Assembly (NCBI GenBank): GCA_944989445.1
Contig: CALYLW010000038.1
Span: 62,001 to 126,000 of the forward strand
DNA from: Ampullaceana balthica
Taxonomy: Eukaryota > Mollusca > Gastropoda > Lymnaeidae
DNA: 64,000 nucleotides
Direction of reading: 5' to 3'
The notes under the pieces were generated by a model. That model was given only the letters and a program-made list of their open reading frames with translations. It had not been told where the DNA came from and made no database searches. A program made the translations under genes and the position numbers. The number at the start of each line of letters is the position of its first letter. Within the stretch, counting starts at the first letter, position 1. Of this stretch, positions 1 to 10,683 are shown one piece after another.

Positions 1-1
1 C

Positions 2-295
2 GGTGGACAGAGCGGAGGAACCACTAGTTGGTCAACGGTCAAAAAGGCGATTCTCAGCAAAGCGTTGTGGAACGCTAAGGGCATGACAAGACACACAGCG
101 ACATCATGGCCATCCACTGCACCCGTCTCCATCACCAGCCGTCTCGACTTTGTCCTGCCGCTGGATCAAGATGGTCTCGGGCGAGAGAGTGAGATCGACA
201 AACTGCGCAACTCTTTCTCACTTAAATCCAAGTCATCGCGCAAGTCACTTTTGTCATCCATCCCATCCCTCGAATCGACGGACGAACAACAGTGA
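2..295 (+). CDS. C-terminal coding end of an unidentified gene (5' end outside window)
   Basis: The frame is open from base 2 to a TGA at 293-295, giving about 97 residues with no ATG, so this is an internal or last-exon fragment of a gene entering from the left. Base composition is markedly less AT-rich than the flanks and changes abruptly after the stop, as expected for a coding-to-3'UTR boundary. The peptide is Ser/Thr/Lys/Arg-rich (for example the stretch KSKSSRKSLLSSIPSLES) and hydrophilic, with no membrane segment. It resembles a cytoplasmic or disordered tail ending in DEQQ. I recognise no family. An AATAAA at 394-399 could serve as poly(A) signal. That this is coding is inferred from the open frame and composition. 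Confidence 0.5.
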   Translation, partial: GGQSGGTTSWSTVKKAILSKALWNAKGMTRHTATSWPSTAPVSITSRLDFVLPLDQDGLGRESEIDKLRNSFSLKSKSSRKSLLSSIPSLESTDEQQ

Positions 296-1520
296 TTATG
301 ACTATGACTAAGAGTGACTTATGAGGTTTGAAGACTGAGATAGATTTTTTAAAGGACTAATGTTTAGTATTAGCATTGGTTTAAATATTATATAATAAAT
401 AGTGATAACATTCACAACGGCAGGGCAACAGTGGCAAGACGAATGAATTTTTTAGCCGCGGTGTACCCAGGACCCAGGCCAAAGTAAGATTGTTTTTGCT
501 GGATGAACCGCCGAGGTGTACGTAGACACTACGAAAGTTTAATTTTCTAATGAATTTAAAATATATTTTAAGTATTAACATTCTTTTTTTTTAGCAGCTT
601 ACGTTTAAAATATACTTCATTACTTTATGCCTATCACGGAGTTCGACGTCCGGAAGCTCGGGAGTATTATGTATTTTTATTATAATTATTAGTCTACTTC
701 CTGTTGATAAGTTGACAGTTCTCAATACATATAATTTAAACATGTACCTCTCAGCTACATAATCAATTGAGTTTCTGTAAACTCAAAGAATCGTGTGTTT
801 GTTTTGAATGTTTGAGTTATTCAAAATTGCTTTAAATAAGCCTTCCATTATTTGTTACATTATGTGTGTCGGTGACTTGATGTAAGCAAAATTATAAACA
901 AGGTTAATAAAGGAATGAAAAAATAAAAACTTTGTCTTCGTCGGAAAATTCAATTTTAGAATCACTGGGGAGTGATCTATTGTAAATATTTATATACATT
1001 AATTTGAGGACCCTTGACCTCAACAACTTTGGGAAACGTAAAGTTTTTAAGTTATGAAACCTATCACAGTGCGTAAATATCAGCACGATCAACCGAAAAT
1101 TACCTCACACAATTTTTTTAATTTTTAGTTCTGCATTATAATTGTATCTGTTTGTAGAATTGAACATCATTACTATTAGTAATACATGAAAACCTTTTTC
1201 AGATATTTTAAAAGCATTTTCCATGATAATGATATTCATTTTTCCCCCTCTCTTTTTAAAGGTCAAAGGGGTTTGCAGCAGAAACCTTAAGCCTTAAACT
1301 TTGATCATTCTTACCATTAGTTTACAAAGCGTTGAAGCGGGGAAAATGGAGGACATTAGCGGTGCCTGTTTCTCCAGCAGACTTTTCCGTTCCTGTTTTC
1401 TGGATTCTGCCTAATCCTCTCTGAAAGGAAAGAGTGCATTTTTGTGCGTAGACACTGTCCAGAGTCATTTATGCCTTATTACTTTTTTGCAACTTTAAAA
1501 TGTGTATTTACAAGTGTTTT
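296..1520. other. 3'-flanking AT-rich DNA containing a repeat unit shared with 47.6-48.1 kb
   Basis: No coding signal is seen. The first part probably holds the 3'UTR of the left-edge gene. From about 640 to 1055 the sequence aligns by eye, with small indels, to about 47640-48113, and its first part aligns in inverted orientation to about 48310-48425. Shared landmarks are CTTCCTGTTG, GTTGACAGTTCTCAATA, TGTGTTTGTTTTGAATGTT and AATTTGAGGACC. This is therefore an interspersed repeat or segmental copy, not a unique 3'UTR. Confidence 0.5.
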
Positions 1521-2064
1521 GGGCCGTCCATAAATGACGTCACCCACCTGGGGTGGAGGGGGTCACTCATTTGTGACGATGGGGTGGGTGTTGAAGAAAT
1601 GTGACGTAACTTCAAAACGCGCAAATTTAAATAAAAGTTCCACTTAAATATTTGATTGCTTACAATTTATTTAACGACGTTTTACATGGCTTTACGCGTG
1701 TAACGATATTAGAGTGAAGTCTTACACTAAATACATACTTAAATGACAAAAATGTGATTTGAAACATGCTCATTTTCAAATAGAAAATACGGCTTTTGAG
1801 TGTGTGGGGGGGGGGACAAATCTTTGTGACGTATAAGATTGTGTGACGAGTGGGGAGGGTGTGTGAAAATTTGTAATAAGCGTGTGACGTCATTTATAAT
1901 AATGGACTGCAACCAGGCTTATAAATTAGTAAATGTATAACATATAAACAGAGTATTAGTTAGCCTGACAGGACGTAACACAACAGCTGTTGTGTTACGT
2001 CCTGTCAGGCTAACTAATACCCTGTTTATATGTTATACATTTACTAACGTCATTTATGGACGTT
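1521..2064 (+). mobile_element. CRE-rich TIR element, copy A, split by a fold-back insertion
   Basis: The left end GGGCCGTCCATAAATGACGT is followed by the conserved G-rich subterminal zone and the internal block containing AATAAAAGTTCCACTT. The right end (GTGACGTCATTTAT) is broken at 1897 by the 1898-2046 insertion and resumes at 2047 to finish near 2064. There is no transposase, so it is non-autonomous. It shares its internal sequence with the copies at 2.8, 4.8, 9.2, 10.7 and 21.4 kb. Confidence 0.8.
1898..2046. mobile_element. Inverted dimer of a Penelope-type repeat with 11-bp target duplication
   Basis: Arms 1927-1986 and 1987-2046 are reverse complements at 59 of 60 positions, with the axis at CAACAG/CTGTTG and no spacer. 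The insertion sits inside a CRE-type element and duplicates ACGTCATTTAT (1887-1897 and 2047-2057). The arm sequence (TGTTGTGTTACGTCCTGTCA) recurs at 56821. The outer 1898-1926 part recurs inverted near 56888-56903 and 60755-60765 (GCCTGATTGCAGTC). The irregular 11-bp duplication and head-to-head truncated arms suit target-primed retroinsertion of the Penelope kind; the family assignment is tentative. Confidence 0.6.
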
Positions 2065-2189
2065 ACAACATTGATGAAAGGGAGTGGGAAATATTAAAAG
2101 AGCTTTATATTTAAACTGAATTGAAATTATTGTACTGATAAAAAATTATTATTACGAAATAAAAAATAATTTCAGGATTTTTAAAAAAT

Positions 2190-2276
2190 CTTCTTCTTCG
2201 TATTCTTTTCTTCGGAATGCTTCCGTCTCGAGAGACGATGGTGCATCACCTGAGTGTTTTTGTTTTGTTTTTATTT

Positions 2277-2315
<39 letters not shown>

Positions 2316-2720
2316 TTTTTTGTTTTTTTTTGCAAAAAGCTTCATGGTGCAGGACTTTTTGAGACGCTGAAGTGTCCTCTTCAGAGGTGATGCAAGCCTG
2401 TGTGAGTATTATGGAGAATTAGCTGCTGCCCATACAGAATATCCCCCCCCCTCTCCACGTCAATGGTGTAAGCAAGGGAACGAATTGCGCCATTGGCGTC
2501 GCAGGAGCTGCCGGATGTACATTATTTGTATGTATAGACCGTCTGTAGGTGCTCCAGTTGCTGTTTTTCTGTCAGGGTTTACTCCCTTAGCCTTTCCCGG
2601 GTAGCGAGTGTAGCCGCAAGGCAGCGAAGGTTTGAAGTCAGAGTTTCCTTCTCCTAGATGAACTACCAGCCAAGGTTAACGAGCCTCATCTACCCGAATA
2701 TTCTGAACAGTAATTAAAAT
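2190..2720. repeat. Probable interspersed repeat with a (TTG)n tract
   Basis: A less AT-rich stretch begins CTTCTTCTTCGTATTC and contains GACGATGGTGCATCACCTGA, a TTG trinucleotide run of about a dozen units at 2277-2312, and a C-run near 2445. No frame is open through it. The composition contrast and the internal microsatellite suggest a dispersed repeat, but no second copy is present in this window. Confidence 0.3.
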
Positions 2721-2794
2721 TTTCAATTTAGTGATAAAAACTCAGATCTAATATTGGTCTCTATAATAATAAAAACTGTCATAAATTTCAGTAG

Positions 2795-3202
2795 GGGGCC
2801 GTCCAGAAATGCCGTCACGCACCTGGGGAGGGGGTCCAACCTTTTGACGATGTGTGACGAGGGGAAGGGGGTGTTTGGGAAATGTGACGTCACATCAAAA
2901 CTCGCAACTTTAAATAAAAGTTCCACTTTAATATTTGATGTCTTAAAATTTGTTTTATGGCGTTTTACATGGCTTCACGCGTGTTACGATATTAGAGTGC
3001 AATCTTACACTAAATACATACTAAAATGACAAAAAAGTTATTTGAAACATGCTCTTTTTCGAATAGAAAATGCAGCTTTTTGGGGAGGGGGCCAGCTTTG
3101 TGACGTCATATTGCAGGGGGGTCTCAGTTTTTTGACGACGCGTGACAAAAGGGGGGGGGGTAAAATCGGCCAAAATCGCGTGACGTCATTTATGGACAGC
3201 CC
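2795..3202 (+). mobile_element. CRE-rich TIR element, copy B
   Basis: The left terminus GGGGGCCGTCCAGAAATGCC and right terminus GTGACGTCATTTATGGACAG enclose the standard interior. TGACGTCA occurs three times. It is non-autonomous, and apparent open frames across it (2754-3029 and its complement) are accidental. Target duplication is not clear for this copy. Confidence 0.8.
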
Positions 3203-3334
3203 ATAACGTACGTAACTTATATTGGTAATGGATAATTTGATATTTACAGACCAATGAAAAAATGTAAGACATTGTACTGTAGATGGCGCTCCTTATATGA
3301 TGAGGGAAAAAATGGGTACTTAAATTTGATTAAA

Positions 3335-3456
3335 GGGAAGGTCCATAAAGTACGTCACGCTATTTTTGACCATTTTTAACTCCCCCCCCCCTCATCTTGT
3401 CACACTTTCTTACACCCCCCCCCCTTCTGGAGCGTGGCGTACTTTATGGACGGCCC
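3335..3456. mobile_element. Short TIR element of the GTACGTCACGC subfamily
   Basis: A 122-bp element has ends ...GGTCCATAAAGTACGTCACG and GGCGTACTTTATGGACGGCC and only a C-rich core between them. TAAA flanks both sides (3331-3334 and 3457-3460). It shares termini with the elements at 18489 and 22463, which have CATAAAGTACGTCAC instead of CATAAATGACGTCAC. It is an internal-deletion derivative of the same broad family. Confidence 0.7.
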
Positions 3457-4242
3457 TAAAGCTGAAAATCAAGACTTCTGATTGGTCCTATTGTAATAAA
3501 TGGGGAAACTTATTTAGTAAACTAAATTTGCGCCTCTTCTAAATGTAGTATTAAATTTAGCTGTAAAGTGATTCAATGGTATTAAGGCAAATTCCAAATG
3601 TGAACGTCTCTTCAAGTCATTTTGTTTAAGAAATACAGACAGAGGGCAGAGGCGTAACTGCCCCAATTCCAAGCCGTTGTTACGCCACAGACTGATGGTT
3701 TTCTAACTACAACAGAAGTAAAATTTTAGAAGGATTAGCTCTAAAATATATATTGAACTATTTGATGCTCTTGGAAATTTTTTTAAACCAAAAAGCTGAA
3801 CTAAGTTTATTGTCGATAATAAAAACATATGTGAGTTATATATAGACGATTTCTTTGAAAAACCTAATATTAATATCACATAAAAATTTAGCACAAAAAA
3901 TAAAACTATTTGATGCAAAAGCGAACATATTTGATTTCATTATTTTATTGAATTATGTCAAAAACATTAATTATAACAAGCTATTTGAACAGTTTCTTTT
4001 GCTCCAAAAATGTGAAGTAACGTAAACGCAAACGTCTGTTCATGTCGATCATCTGAAAATTCTTACGGCTAATAAAATATGTTATTGTTTTGTTGTTTTT
4101 TTTAAATTTTGGAAACAGATAGTTTGTTCAACTTGTATGATGAAACGAATGTTAAAGTATTGTCGAATTCATCGAATACGCAGTATCAAGGCGCTATCGC
4201 GGAATTTGCAAAGTTATGAGTCAGATGGAAATTTATTAAATA
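3457..4242. other. Intergenic, nothing recognised
   Basis: AT-rich sequence between two elements. No coding frame with family resemblance and no tRNA-like, hairpin or TIR signature was seen. Confidence 0.4.
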
Positions 4243-4614
4243 CTAGCAACAAAGCCCGTCCAAGGACGGGCATAAGTGTTGGGTGACCTGTGAAGTTCAT
4301 GGTAGGACATCACAACATTACCCACCCCCGTCTGTCCACAGACCTTACACACACACACACACTGCGGTCTGTCCAGAGTTATAATAAATAACCCCGTAAA
4401 AACAAAGTTTTTGACTACAAATCCCAACGAGCACCGCTAAAAAAAAACTCTTGGAAAAAGAACTGCACGAAAAATTAATCGTTTTGAACGTCGTTCAATA
4501 TGTAAAGGAGATTTAATTTTTCCCCGCTTGTGATTGGCTGTAGGAGTCTGCAGGAGTTTGGGGGACCAATTGCTATCGATGACCGGACAGAAAATTACCT
4601 ATTATTATATAGGA
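4243..4614 (-). mobile_element. Non-autonomous Helitron, copy 1
   Basis: On the minus strand it starts TCCTATATAATAATAGG and ends with a GC-rich hairpin (GCCCGTCC-TTG-GACGGGC) followed by TTTGTTGCTAG. It lies between A and T, matching the Helitron rules 5'-TC, 3'-hairpin-CTRR and A/T insertion without target duplication. The interior holds a CA-dinucleotide run and the module AAAGTTTTTGACTA shared with the other Helitrons here. No Rep/helicase is encoded. Confidence 0.8.
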
Positions 4615-4783
4615 TAAAAGGAATGATGACTTAACCTTGTGAGGTAACGGACATCAAATATCCAAATTGAAACACACGTGAAAGAAAACTATTATTACCG
4701 TTACCATCTTCATAATTAGCCGTACATGGATTTAGCGTAACACATAAAATTGAAGCAAAAGAAAATAAATAAATTTAATATAA

Positions 4784-5190
4784 GGGCCGTCCATAAATGA
4801 CATCACGAGATTTTGGTAGATATTTCACTCCGACTCACCCTCCCCCCTTCGTCACAAAAACTTACACTGCCCTCCAATATGACGTCAAAAAGCTTTGCCA
4901 CCGTCCCCCATAAAAGCTGTATTTTCTATTTGAAAAAGAACATGTTTTAAATCACTTTTTTTGGTCACTTAAGTATTTATTTAGTGTAAGGATGCAAATC
5001 TAATATCGTAACACGCGTGAAGCAATTTAAAACGTCATAAAATAATTGGTACGAAATCAAATCTTTAAGTGGAACTTTTATTTAAAGTTGCGAGTTTTGA
5101 TGTGACGTCACATTTTTCAAACACCCCCTCATCACAAGTGTGTGGACCCCCTTCCCCCCTAGGTGCGTGACGTCATTTATGGGTGGCCCC
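4784..5190 (-). mobile_element. CRE-rich TIR element, copy D (reverse orientation)
   Basis: Ends are GGGCCGTCCATAAATGACAT and GTGACGTCATTTATGGGTGG, with flanking TAA/TAA (4781-4783 and 5191-5193). This is one of the clear cases of a 3-bp duplication for the family. The interior is in reverse orientation to copies A, B and E. TGACGTCA occurs three times. Confidence 0.85.
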
Positions 5191-5541
5191 TAACACAAGA
5201 ACTTGAGACTGAGTGTAACTTTATTTGGACCTAACATAAAATATCTTTTCAGTAAAACAACATCTTTAAACTTTTTTTTTGTCAAATTGATAGAGGTAAA
5301 ATAATATAGAGAATATTTCCTTAAAATTATTTCTAATTAGAATTTAAGTTCTATATTAAATGTTTTGAACTTTTACAATTTGTTTCCACACCTATTCCCT
5401 ATTGACGTTGTAATAAACCCTATAATTGAATTAGCTTAATTGAACAACGCTATGTGTATATACTAGAAAGGATGTAGGCTAAATCATATGGGTTGGGGGT
5501 GGGGGTAAAGTTGGTATTTTGAAAACACATATTGCAAGGCA
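5191..5541. other. Intergenic, nothing recognised
   Basis: AT-rich, with a short GGGTTGGGGGTGGGGG run near 5490. No gene or repeat boundary was identified. Confidence 0.4.
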
Positions 5542-5878
5542 TCCTATATAATAAAAGGCTATGTTCTGTGCGGTCATCGATAGCGATTGGTCCCTCAAAC
5601 ACATATCCCTCCTACAGCCAGTCATATTGAACACGTTTAAGCGGACGTTCAAAACGAGTTATTTTTGGTGCAGTATTTCTTCCAAGACTTTATTTTGAGT
5701 TATGCGCGTTGGGATTTATAGTCAAAAGCTCTGTTTTTACGAGTTATTTATTTTAACTATAATGAATAGTATTTTTTGCGTGTTGCACATGTAATGCCGG
5801 TTGAGACGGCTGTTGCAGGGGAGTTACAACATGCCACCGAACGATGGCGGAACGTCCTTGGACGGGCTTTGTTGCTCG
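5542..5878 (+). mobile_element. Non-autonomous Helitron, copy 2
   Basis: It begins TCCTATATAATAAAAGG after an A and ends with the hairpin region CGTCCTTGGACG, then GGGCTTTGTTGCTCG before a T. The terminal CTAG of copy 1 is changed to CTCG. It matches copy 1 in opposite orientation through GGTCATCGATAGC, the GAGTTATTTTTGGTGCAGTA segment and the GGGATTTATAGTCAAAA module. Confidence 0.75.
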
Positions 5879-6786
5879 TTTGATGATAAAATTTAATTGG
5901 CTTAAAATCACCAGCCAATAAATGTGCTGCCACAGGTTTAAAAAAAAAGACATCCCTAAAATAAAAGATAGCATTAATTCATACAACAACATTAAAATGA
6001 AAACGCAAATGCAGTTGTACCTCGAGATACGAAATTAATCCGTTCCGGGGTGGCCTTCATATCTTGGATTTTTCGTTTCTCGAACTAAGTTTTACATGTA
6101 AAAATACATAATCCATTCCAAGCCACACAGAGACAACACTAAAAAAATTGAAAATATCAAGGAAAATTATAGATAAATAAAGTTGGATTCTTTAATCCTT
6201 AAAAGTACACATTATAAATCAAATAAGTAATAATAAACAAACAATGACAACAAAATAAAATAAATGAAAAATAATTTTTTTATACAAATGTGAACCTTTC
6301 ACCTTTCGAGTGAGGCGAAGTGTCGGAGAAGGTGGTAGAGGAGAAGAACGGATGTCAGAAAACATTACGGTCTTACCTACGAAACACTCAACTTTATGAA
6401 AATAATACGTACAATACGTAATATGTACAAATTTTACATGAATTAATTCTAAATAAACACATTTTTAGTACAACTCTACACCAAACATACGTTACACAAC
6501 ACTTAAACTTATTTAAGTTTTTATTTGCTTTTAAATTTTTTAATATATATGTATATATATATATTTACTTTTTGTCTTGCGAATTCTAATTTTTTGTTTC
6601 ACCTTTCATTTTCTTCGCCTCACTTCTGCCATCTTCCAGCTTCTTCTTAATTGAGGGCGTCCTCTTCTTCTGTGTTTCGCTAGCAGCCATTAATTTCTTT
6701 AAAGCCATAACCATAAACATACGCTTTTCCAAGATTTTCGCATAAATAGTCTCGAATTTATTACGCCAACACCAGACCAACTACAC

Positions 6787-8244
6787 CAGGGGTGCGCAAC
6801 CTGCGGCCGTGCGGCCGTGGACATGAAAATGTGCGGCCGTGAAAATCTGTTTAAATTATAATAACATGCGGCCGACAAATATTTGCAATTTGTTAATATA
6901 TTATGTAAAGTTGTAAACGAAATATCGAATATTCATTTACACTCTCAAGCACTTGATATTGCGAAACAAATTACGACTCTGGCAGCTGTAGCGTTAGCTG
7001 CAGTGTTTAGCACTCATAGACATTGAAATAGCACTTGCCGCGCTGGTGTTAAGCTGCAGCTGTAGCTAATGAGGGCAGGCCATGAAGTTTAGCAGCCTTA
7101 TATTGAAGCGCGCCGAAACCGTGTGATGCGCACATTCGCTGTATCGTGCTTGCGCTATGTAACCGTGTAGCCCGTCGGTCAACTTCAGTTGCTGCTACAA
7201 TACACAAAAATACTCAGAGGCATGTGCACAAGTATCACTCTTAGCTGGCAGCTGCACCAGAAATCCAGACAGAATTTCGACATAGCAGTGAATAAACACA
7301 ACAGTGAAAAAGCGTTTTCATATCCAACAGCTCAATCTCTATCATTTCCCGCAACTCACCGCTCTAATCGAGAGCCATGAAATAAGAAAAGATGAAATTC
7401 CGTCTACGTCCTTTTCAGCCGTCCACGAAGCGCTGTTGTTAGAATTCGCAGAACGTTTTCAGGGTTACGACAAGATCTCAGAAAATATGAAACTATTTGC
7501 TTCTCCACATTTGGTTGAGACAGAGAGTGCGCCGTTGGATGTCCAAATGGAACTCATCGAACTAAAAAATAACGCTCAGCTTGTGAAGAAATACGAGGAC
7601 AAAAAACGATCTACTGGAGACATGGAAAGTAGCTGTGGAGTATCCCAAGCTTCGCGAAATAGCAAGAAACACTCTAGTGCTCTTTTGAAGCACTTACATG
7701 TGCGAAACGTCATTTTAACAAATGAAATATCTCAAGAACAAATATCGAACCCAACTGGTGGACACCAATCTGGCTTCAGGATTACAACTGATGCTCTCCA
7801 GTGAGTGCCCAGACTTTGCGCGACTCTCAGCAAACATTCAATAGCAAGGCAGCTACTAATTTCTGGACTCTGTACTGCTAAGTTACATGGCCAGTGTTAG
7901 TGAAGCAGCTTATCTATTATTCAATTGTTGTGTTCTCAGTGTACTAATGCCAATTAAAAATATACTCATGCTGTACGTGTATGACATGATGTTAGGTTTA
8001 CATGACAATGTTCAATAAGTAGAAACATAAGAGAATATAGATGGAAATGTTTTTGTTTGTAATTAAGTATTGTGTTTGACTACAATAAATTATGATTATG
8101 TCATTATTATCTCGCGTTGCCTATTACTAGAGGTAAATTTTTTATAGAGCTCGTTTCGTTTTTCAGTGAAAATTTTTTGGCGGCCGTTGCAAAAGTAAAT
8201 TTTTTTATGCGGCCGTCAATAGCCCAAAAGGTTGCGCACCCCTG
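6787..8244 (+). mobile_element. hAT element with decayed ZBED5/GTF2IRD2-type transposase
   Basis: Terminal inverted repeats CAGGGGTGCGCAACC (6787) and GGTTGCGCACCCCTG (to 8244) are bounded by a perfect 8-bp duplication AACTACAC (6779-6786 and 8245-8252), diagnostic of hAT. The subterminal zones are rich in GCGGCCG. It sits inside the Tigger-like element. A second, end-truncated copy lies at 55494-56640 on the opposite strand. Confidence 0.92.
7190..7890 (+). pseudogene. hAT transposase C-terminal half, frameshifted
   Basis: The longest frame (7304-7804) contains IQQLNLYHFPQLTAL, LLLEFAERFQGYDKISENMK, FASPHL and DVQMELIELKNN, typical of the hAT transposases behind ZBED5 and GTF2IRD2 repeat proteins. 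After DKK the reading frame shifts. Another frame then continues the catalytic and dimerisation end, with a LCE/MCEA-FSRMK-like motif. An upstream frame (7189-7380) carries SITLSWQLHQKSRQNFDIAV. Comparison with the 55.5-kb copy shows a small internal deletion near 7305. Not functional. Confidence 0.75.
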
Positions 8245-8416
8245 AACTACACGGTAAAGAATGAAGAGCTGTTGGTGGCGTGTTGAATGGCGTCACGTGA
8301 TTACCAGTGTTGTCAGCTGCGCGTTTTTCGTATCTTGGCTTTTTATTCGAATCTTGGGGAGAAAAATTCTTCGAGTTGCCTTTCGTATCTTGAAACATTC
8401 CTATCTCGAGGTACCG

Positions 8417-8702
8417 CGGTGGTCGAGTGGCAGCGCACTGGACTGTCGTACCGATGGTCACGGGTTCGAATCCGTGTGAAGGCAAGGGTTTGTTCCCGAG
8501 GCCTAGGGCGTCCCTGAGTCCCCCCGCTCCAAATGGGTACCTAACACTACATGTAGTTAGGCGGCTGGGTAATGCGTGGAACCCACAAAGCCGTGGCCTG
8601 TGAGCGCTGCATCACTTGCCAAACAGATCATCTGTCATGGTCTGTGGACGCAACTATCTTCTGCATAGAAGGAGCGTCTATATAGATAAGACAGATAAGA
8701 CC
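8417..8702 (+). mobile_element. tRNA-headed SINE, family 1, copy 1
   Basis: An A-box-like TGGTCGAGTGGCAGCGCA and a B-box GGGTTCGAATCC about 40 bp later show a tRNA-derived pol III head. The body continues through GGCAAGGGTTTGTTCCCGAG, TAGTTAGGCGGC and a tail with GGAGCGTCTATATAGATAAG. The same head and body recur at 57421-57572, and the tail recurs inverted at 21795-21895. Not a functional tRNA, because no acceptor-stem pairing is evident. Confidence 0.75.
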
Positions 8703-9163
8703 GCCGTATATAATTGGATGAAGTACTTCACTATCCCACCTCCTTGAGCCCATACGTTGACCCAATTACATGATATTGCGTTGTTAACGTAGAATCAAAA
8801 GCTTTGCTAGCTAATGGGCTGAGATTTATTGAATAAGCGGGCCATTTAACAGTTGATTTTCTTGTCAGCTGAGATAAATATATTTTTGGAGAAATTAAGC
8901 TGAAGTAAGTAGGATTGGCTCTTGGAGTGAAGTTTATTGAAGAGGCTATTTCAATGTTCAAGTCAGTTTCTATCCAATGAGATGAAAACACATATGGAGT
9001 AGAGTAGTTGAAGTAAGATTTACTAATGGACTGAGATTATTGAAAGAATGAATTTCTTTTAACTTTTAACATATTATTGTCTAGTCTGCTGTGTTAAATC
9101 CATGTACGGAGAAGTTAAGCTGAAGAAGTAGTTGGAGATGATTCTTGTTAGAAAGGAAGCTAA
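8703..9163. other. Intergenic with imperfect internal repetition
   Basis: Several stretches repeat loosely (GAAGTTAAGCTGAAG-like words near 8890, 9010 and 9113). No gene or transposon end was recognised. Confidence 0.35.
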
Positions 9164-9588
9164 GGGGACATCCATAACTGACGTCACGCACCTAGGGGGA
9201 GGGGGGTGGGGTCCACACATTTGTGACGAAGGGGAGGGGGGTGTTTGAGAAATGTGCCGTCACATCAAAAATCGCAACTTTAAATAAAAGTTCCACTTAA
9301 AGATTTGATCTCTTATAACTTATTTTATGGCGTTTTACATAGATGTACGCATGATACGATATTAGAATTATAATACAACCTTACACTAAATACATACTTA
9401 AATGACAAAATCAAAAATGTGATTTCACACATGCTCTTTTTCAAATAGAAAATACAGCTATTCTGGTCGGGGGGACTTTGTGTGACGTCATATTGGAGGG
9501 GGTCTAAGTTTTGTGACGACGCGTGACGAGGGGGAAGTGGGGGTGAAAAATCGGCCAAAATCGCGTGACGTCATTTATGGACGGCCCC
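9164..9588 (+). mobile_element. CRE-rich TIR element, copy E
   Basis: Ends are GGGGACATCCATAACTGACG and GTGACGTCATTTATGGACGG, with TAA/TAA flanks (9161-9163 and 9589-9591). Three perfect TGACGTCA sites remain. The interior matches copies A, B and D, including GTTCCACTTAAAGATTTGAT and CAAATAGAAAATACAGCT. Confidence 0.88.
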
Positions 9589-9840
9589 TAATAAACAAGG
9601 TTTGAGAACAGCTGAGAATAGGAGACAACAATGAATTATGGGCTCGAAGCTGAGAGTTGTGTAATAATTTAATTCTACCTTTTATGGAAAGTAAAAAAAT
9701 AAACATCTTTCATTTTGAATCCTTCCGTTTTTCTGATTTCAAATTCAATCTTGGAGAAAACAAATCGGTATCCAGTAAGTTCCGCTAAACAATGAAATTC
9801 TTGTCATTTTTCATTTGAGCTCTTGAACTTGAACTATCCC

Positions 9841-10134
9841 TTAACCCGACGTTGGGTCGTTGGGGCACCATCGTGAACTGCACACTATCTCATGGCATTT
9901 GTCCCGGTCCTGTGCTGCCTTTTGAGAGTCGCTGAATGACAGGCCGGTCCACTCTTTGATATCGTCTTCCCATCTCTTCCTTTGTCTGCCTCTCTTCCTT
10001 CCTCCCTGGACTGTGCCTTGCATGATAGTCTTTGCGAGACCTCCAGATCTTGCCATCTGTCCGTACCATCGTAGTTTCCTCTTCTTAATTGAGGTGAGAA
10101 GGTCCTCGCAAGGGCCAATGACAGCACTTATTTT
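9841..10134 (-). pseudogene. Non-LTR retrotransposon 3' fragment (reverse-transcriptase ORF C-terminus)
   Basis: The minus-strand frame 9841-10056 reads GLAKTIMQGTVQGGRKRGRQ and RKRWEDDIKEWTGL, followed by SDSQKAAQDR and an approximate end WCPNDPTSG. This is the very conserved post-RT tail of jockey/RTE-style mobile-element polymerases. Upstream, an overlapping frame adds KKRKLRWYGQMARS after a frameshift. It is 5'-truncated, and nothing of the RT palm or endonuclease remains here. Confidence 0.8.
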
Positions 10135-10683
10135 GAGCTCTACATTGTTTTAAATATAGTACTTTAGGAATTGGAGTATTAAGAATATTAGGAACACGAA
10201 AAGTAATCATATTTTACATGCAGAAGCACAAACGTATGAATACAATTCTGAACTAACTACGTATTAATGTAAAAAGTACACTCTACACCACAGGTTCCAA
10301 ACACACACAAACCCGTGAACAAATACAAACGAATGAATAAAACACTGAACTGAGTATTAATGTAGAGCGCACTCCATAACACAGGTTCCATACATTTTTC
10401 GGCTGGTGACCCGTGTTTAGCAAAGTGGCCCGCGACCCAGATACAATTTATAGCGTTTTTTTTAATAAGGTCATATTAATTTTAAAAAAACATTTTTAAA
10501 AATATATAAATTTAACGCGATGATTCAAAATTTTCAAATATGAATTAGCCTCAAATTGGAGAGTGGGATTTTATTAACGCCAAAAACGTGTCATTCTCAA
10601 CATTTAATTTGACCAATGTAATTAATTATGAAGACATAAATAGAACTAAAATTCCAGAGGCAAGCATCGTCACTTTTGAATAT
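10135..10683. other. AT-rich spacer with a local direct duplication
   Basis: The text around 10257-10310 (GTATTAATGT, CACTC, ACACCACAGGTTCCA) is repeated at about 10347-10390 (GAGTATTAATGTAGAGCGCA, ACACAGGTTCCA), a local duplication of roughly 90 bp. A GTGGCCCGCGACCCAG patch at 10424 looks like a hAT terminal remnant, but no partner end was found. Confidence 0.35.

Larger units (their letters stand above)
6012..8416. mobile_element. Probable pogo/Tigger-like DNA element, interrupted by a hAT
   Basis: The left end CAGTTGTACCTCGAGATACG (6012) and the right-side inverted sequence TCTTGAAACATTCCTATCTC with CGAGGTAC (8389-8413) form imperfect terminal inverted repeats. Internal repeats (ATCTTGGATTTTTCG and TTTTTCGTATCTTGG) are also inverted. 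The right tip was lost where a SINE joins at about 8417. A 64-residue Lys-rich frame at 6586-6780 (-) lies inside but shows no DDE motif. The CAGTTGT start suggests pogo/Tigger; the superfamily is an inference. Confidence 0.45.

Noticed and set aside
2754..3029. Open frame of 91 codons
   Set aside because: It lies wholly within a CRE-rich TIR element, has an opposite-strand counterpart, and is not conserved between copies of the element.
8455..8485. Possible functional tRNA gene (good B box GGGTTCGAATCC)
   Set aside because: No acceptor stem closes around it, and the same sequence with the same non-tRNA body occurs at 57.4 kb, so it is a SINE.
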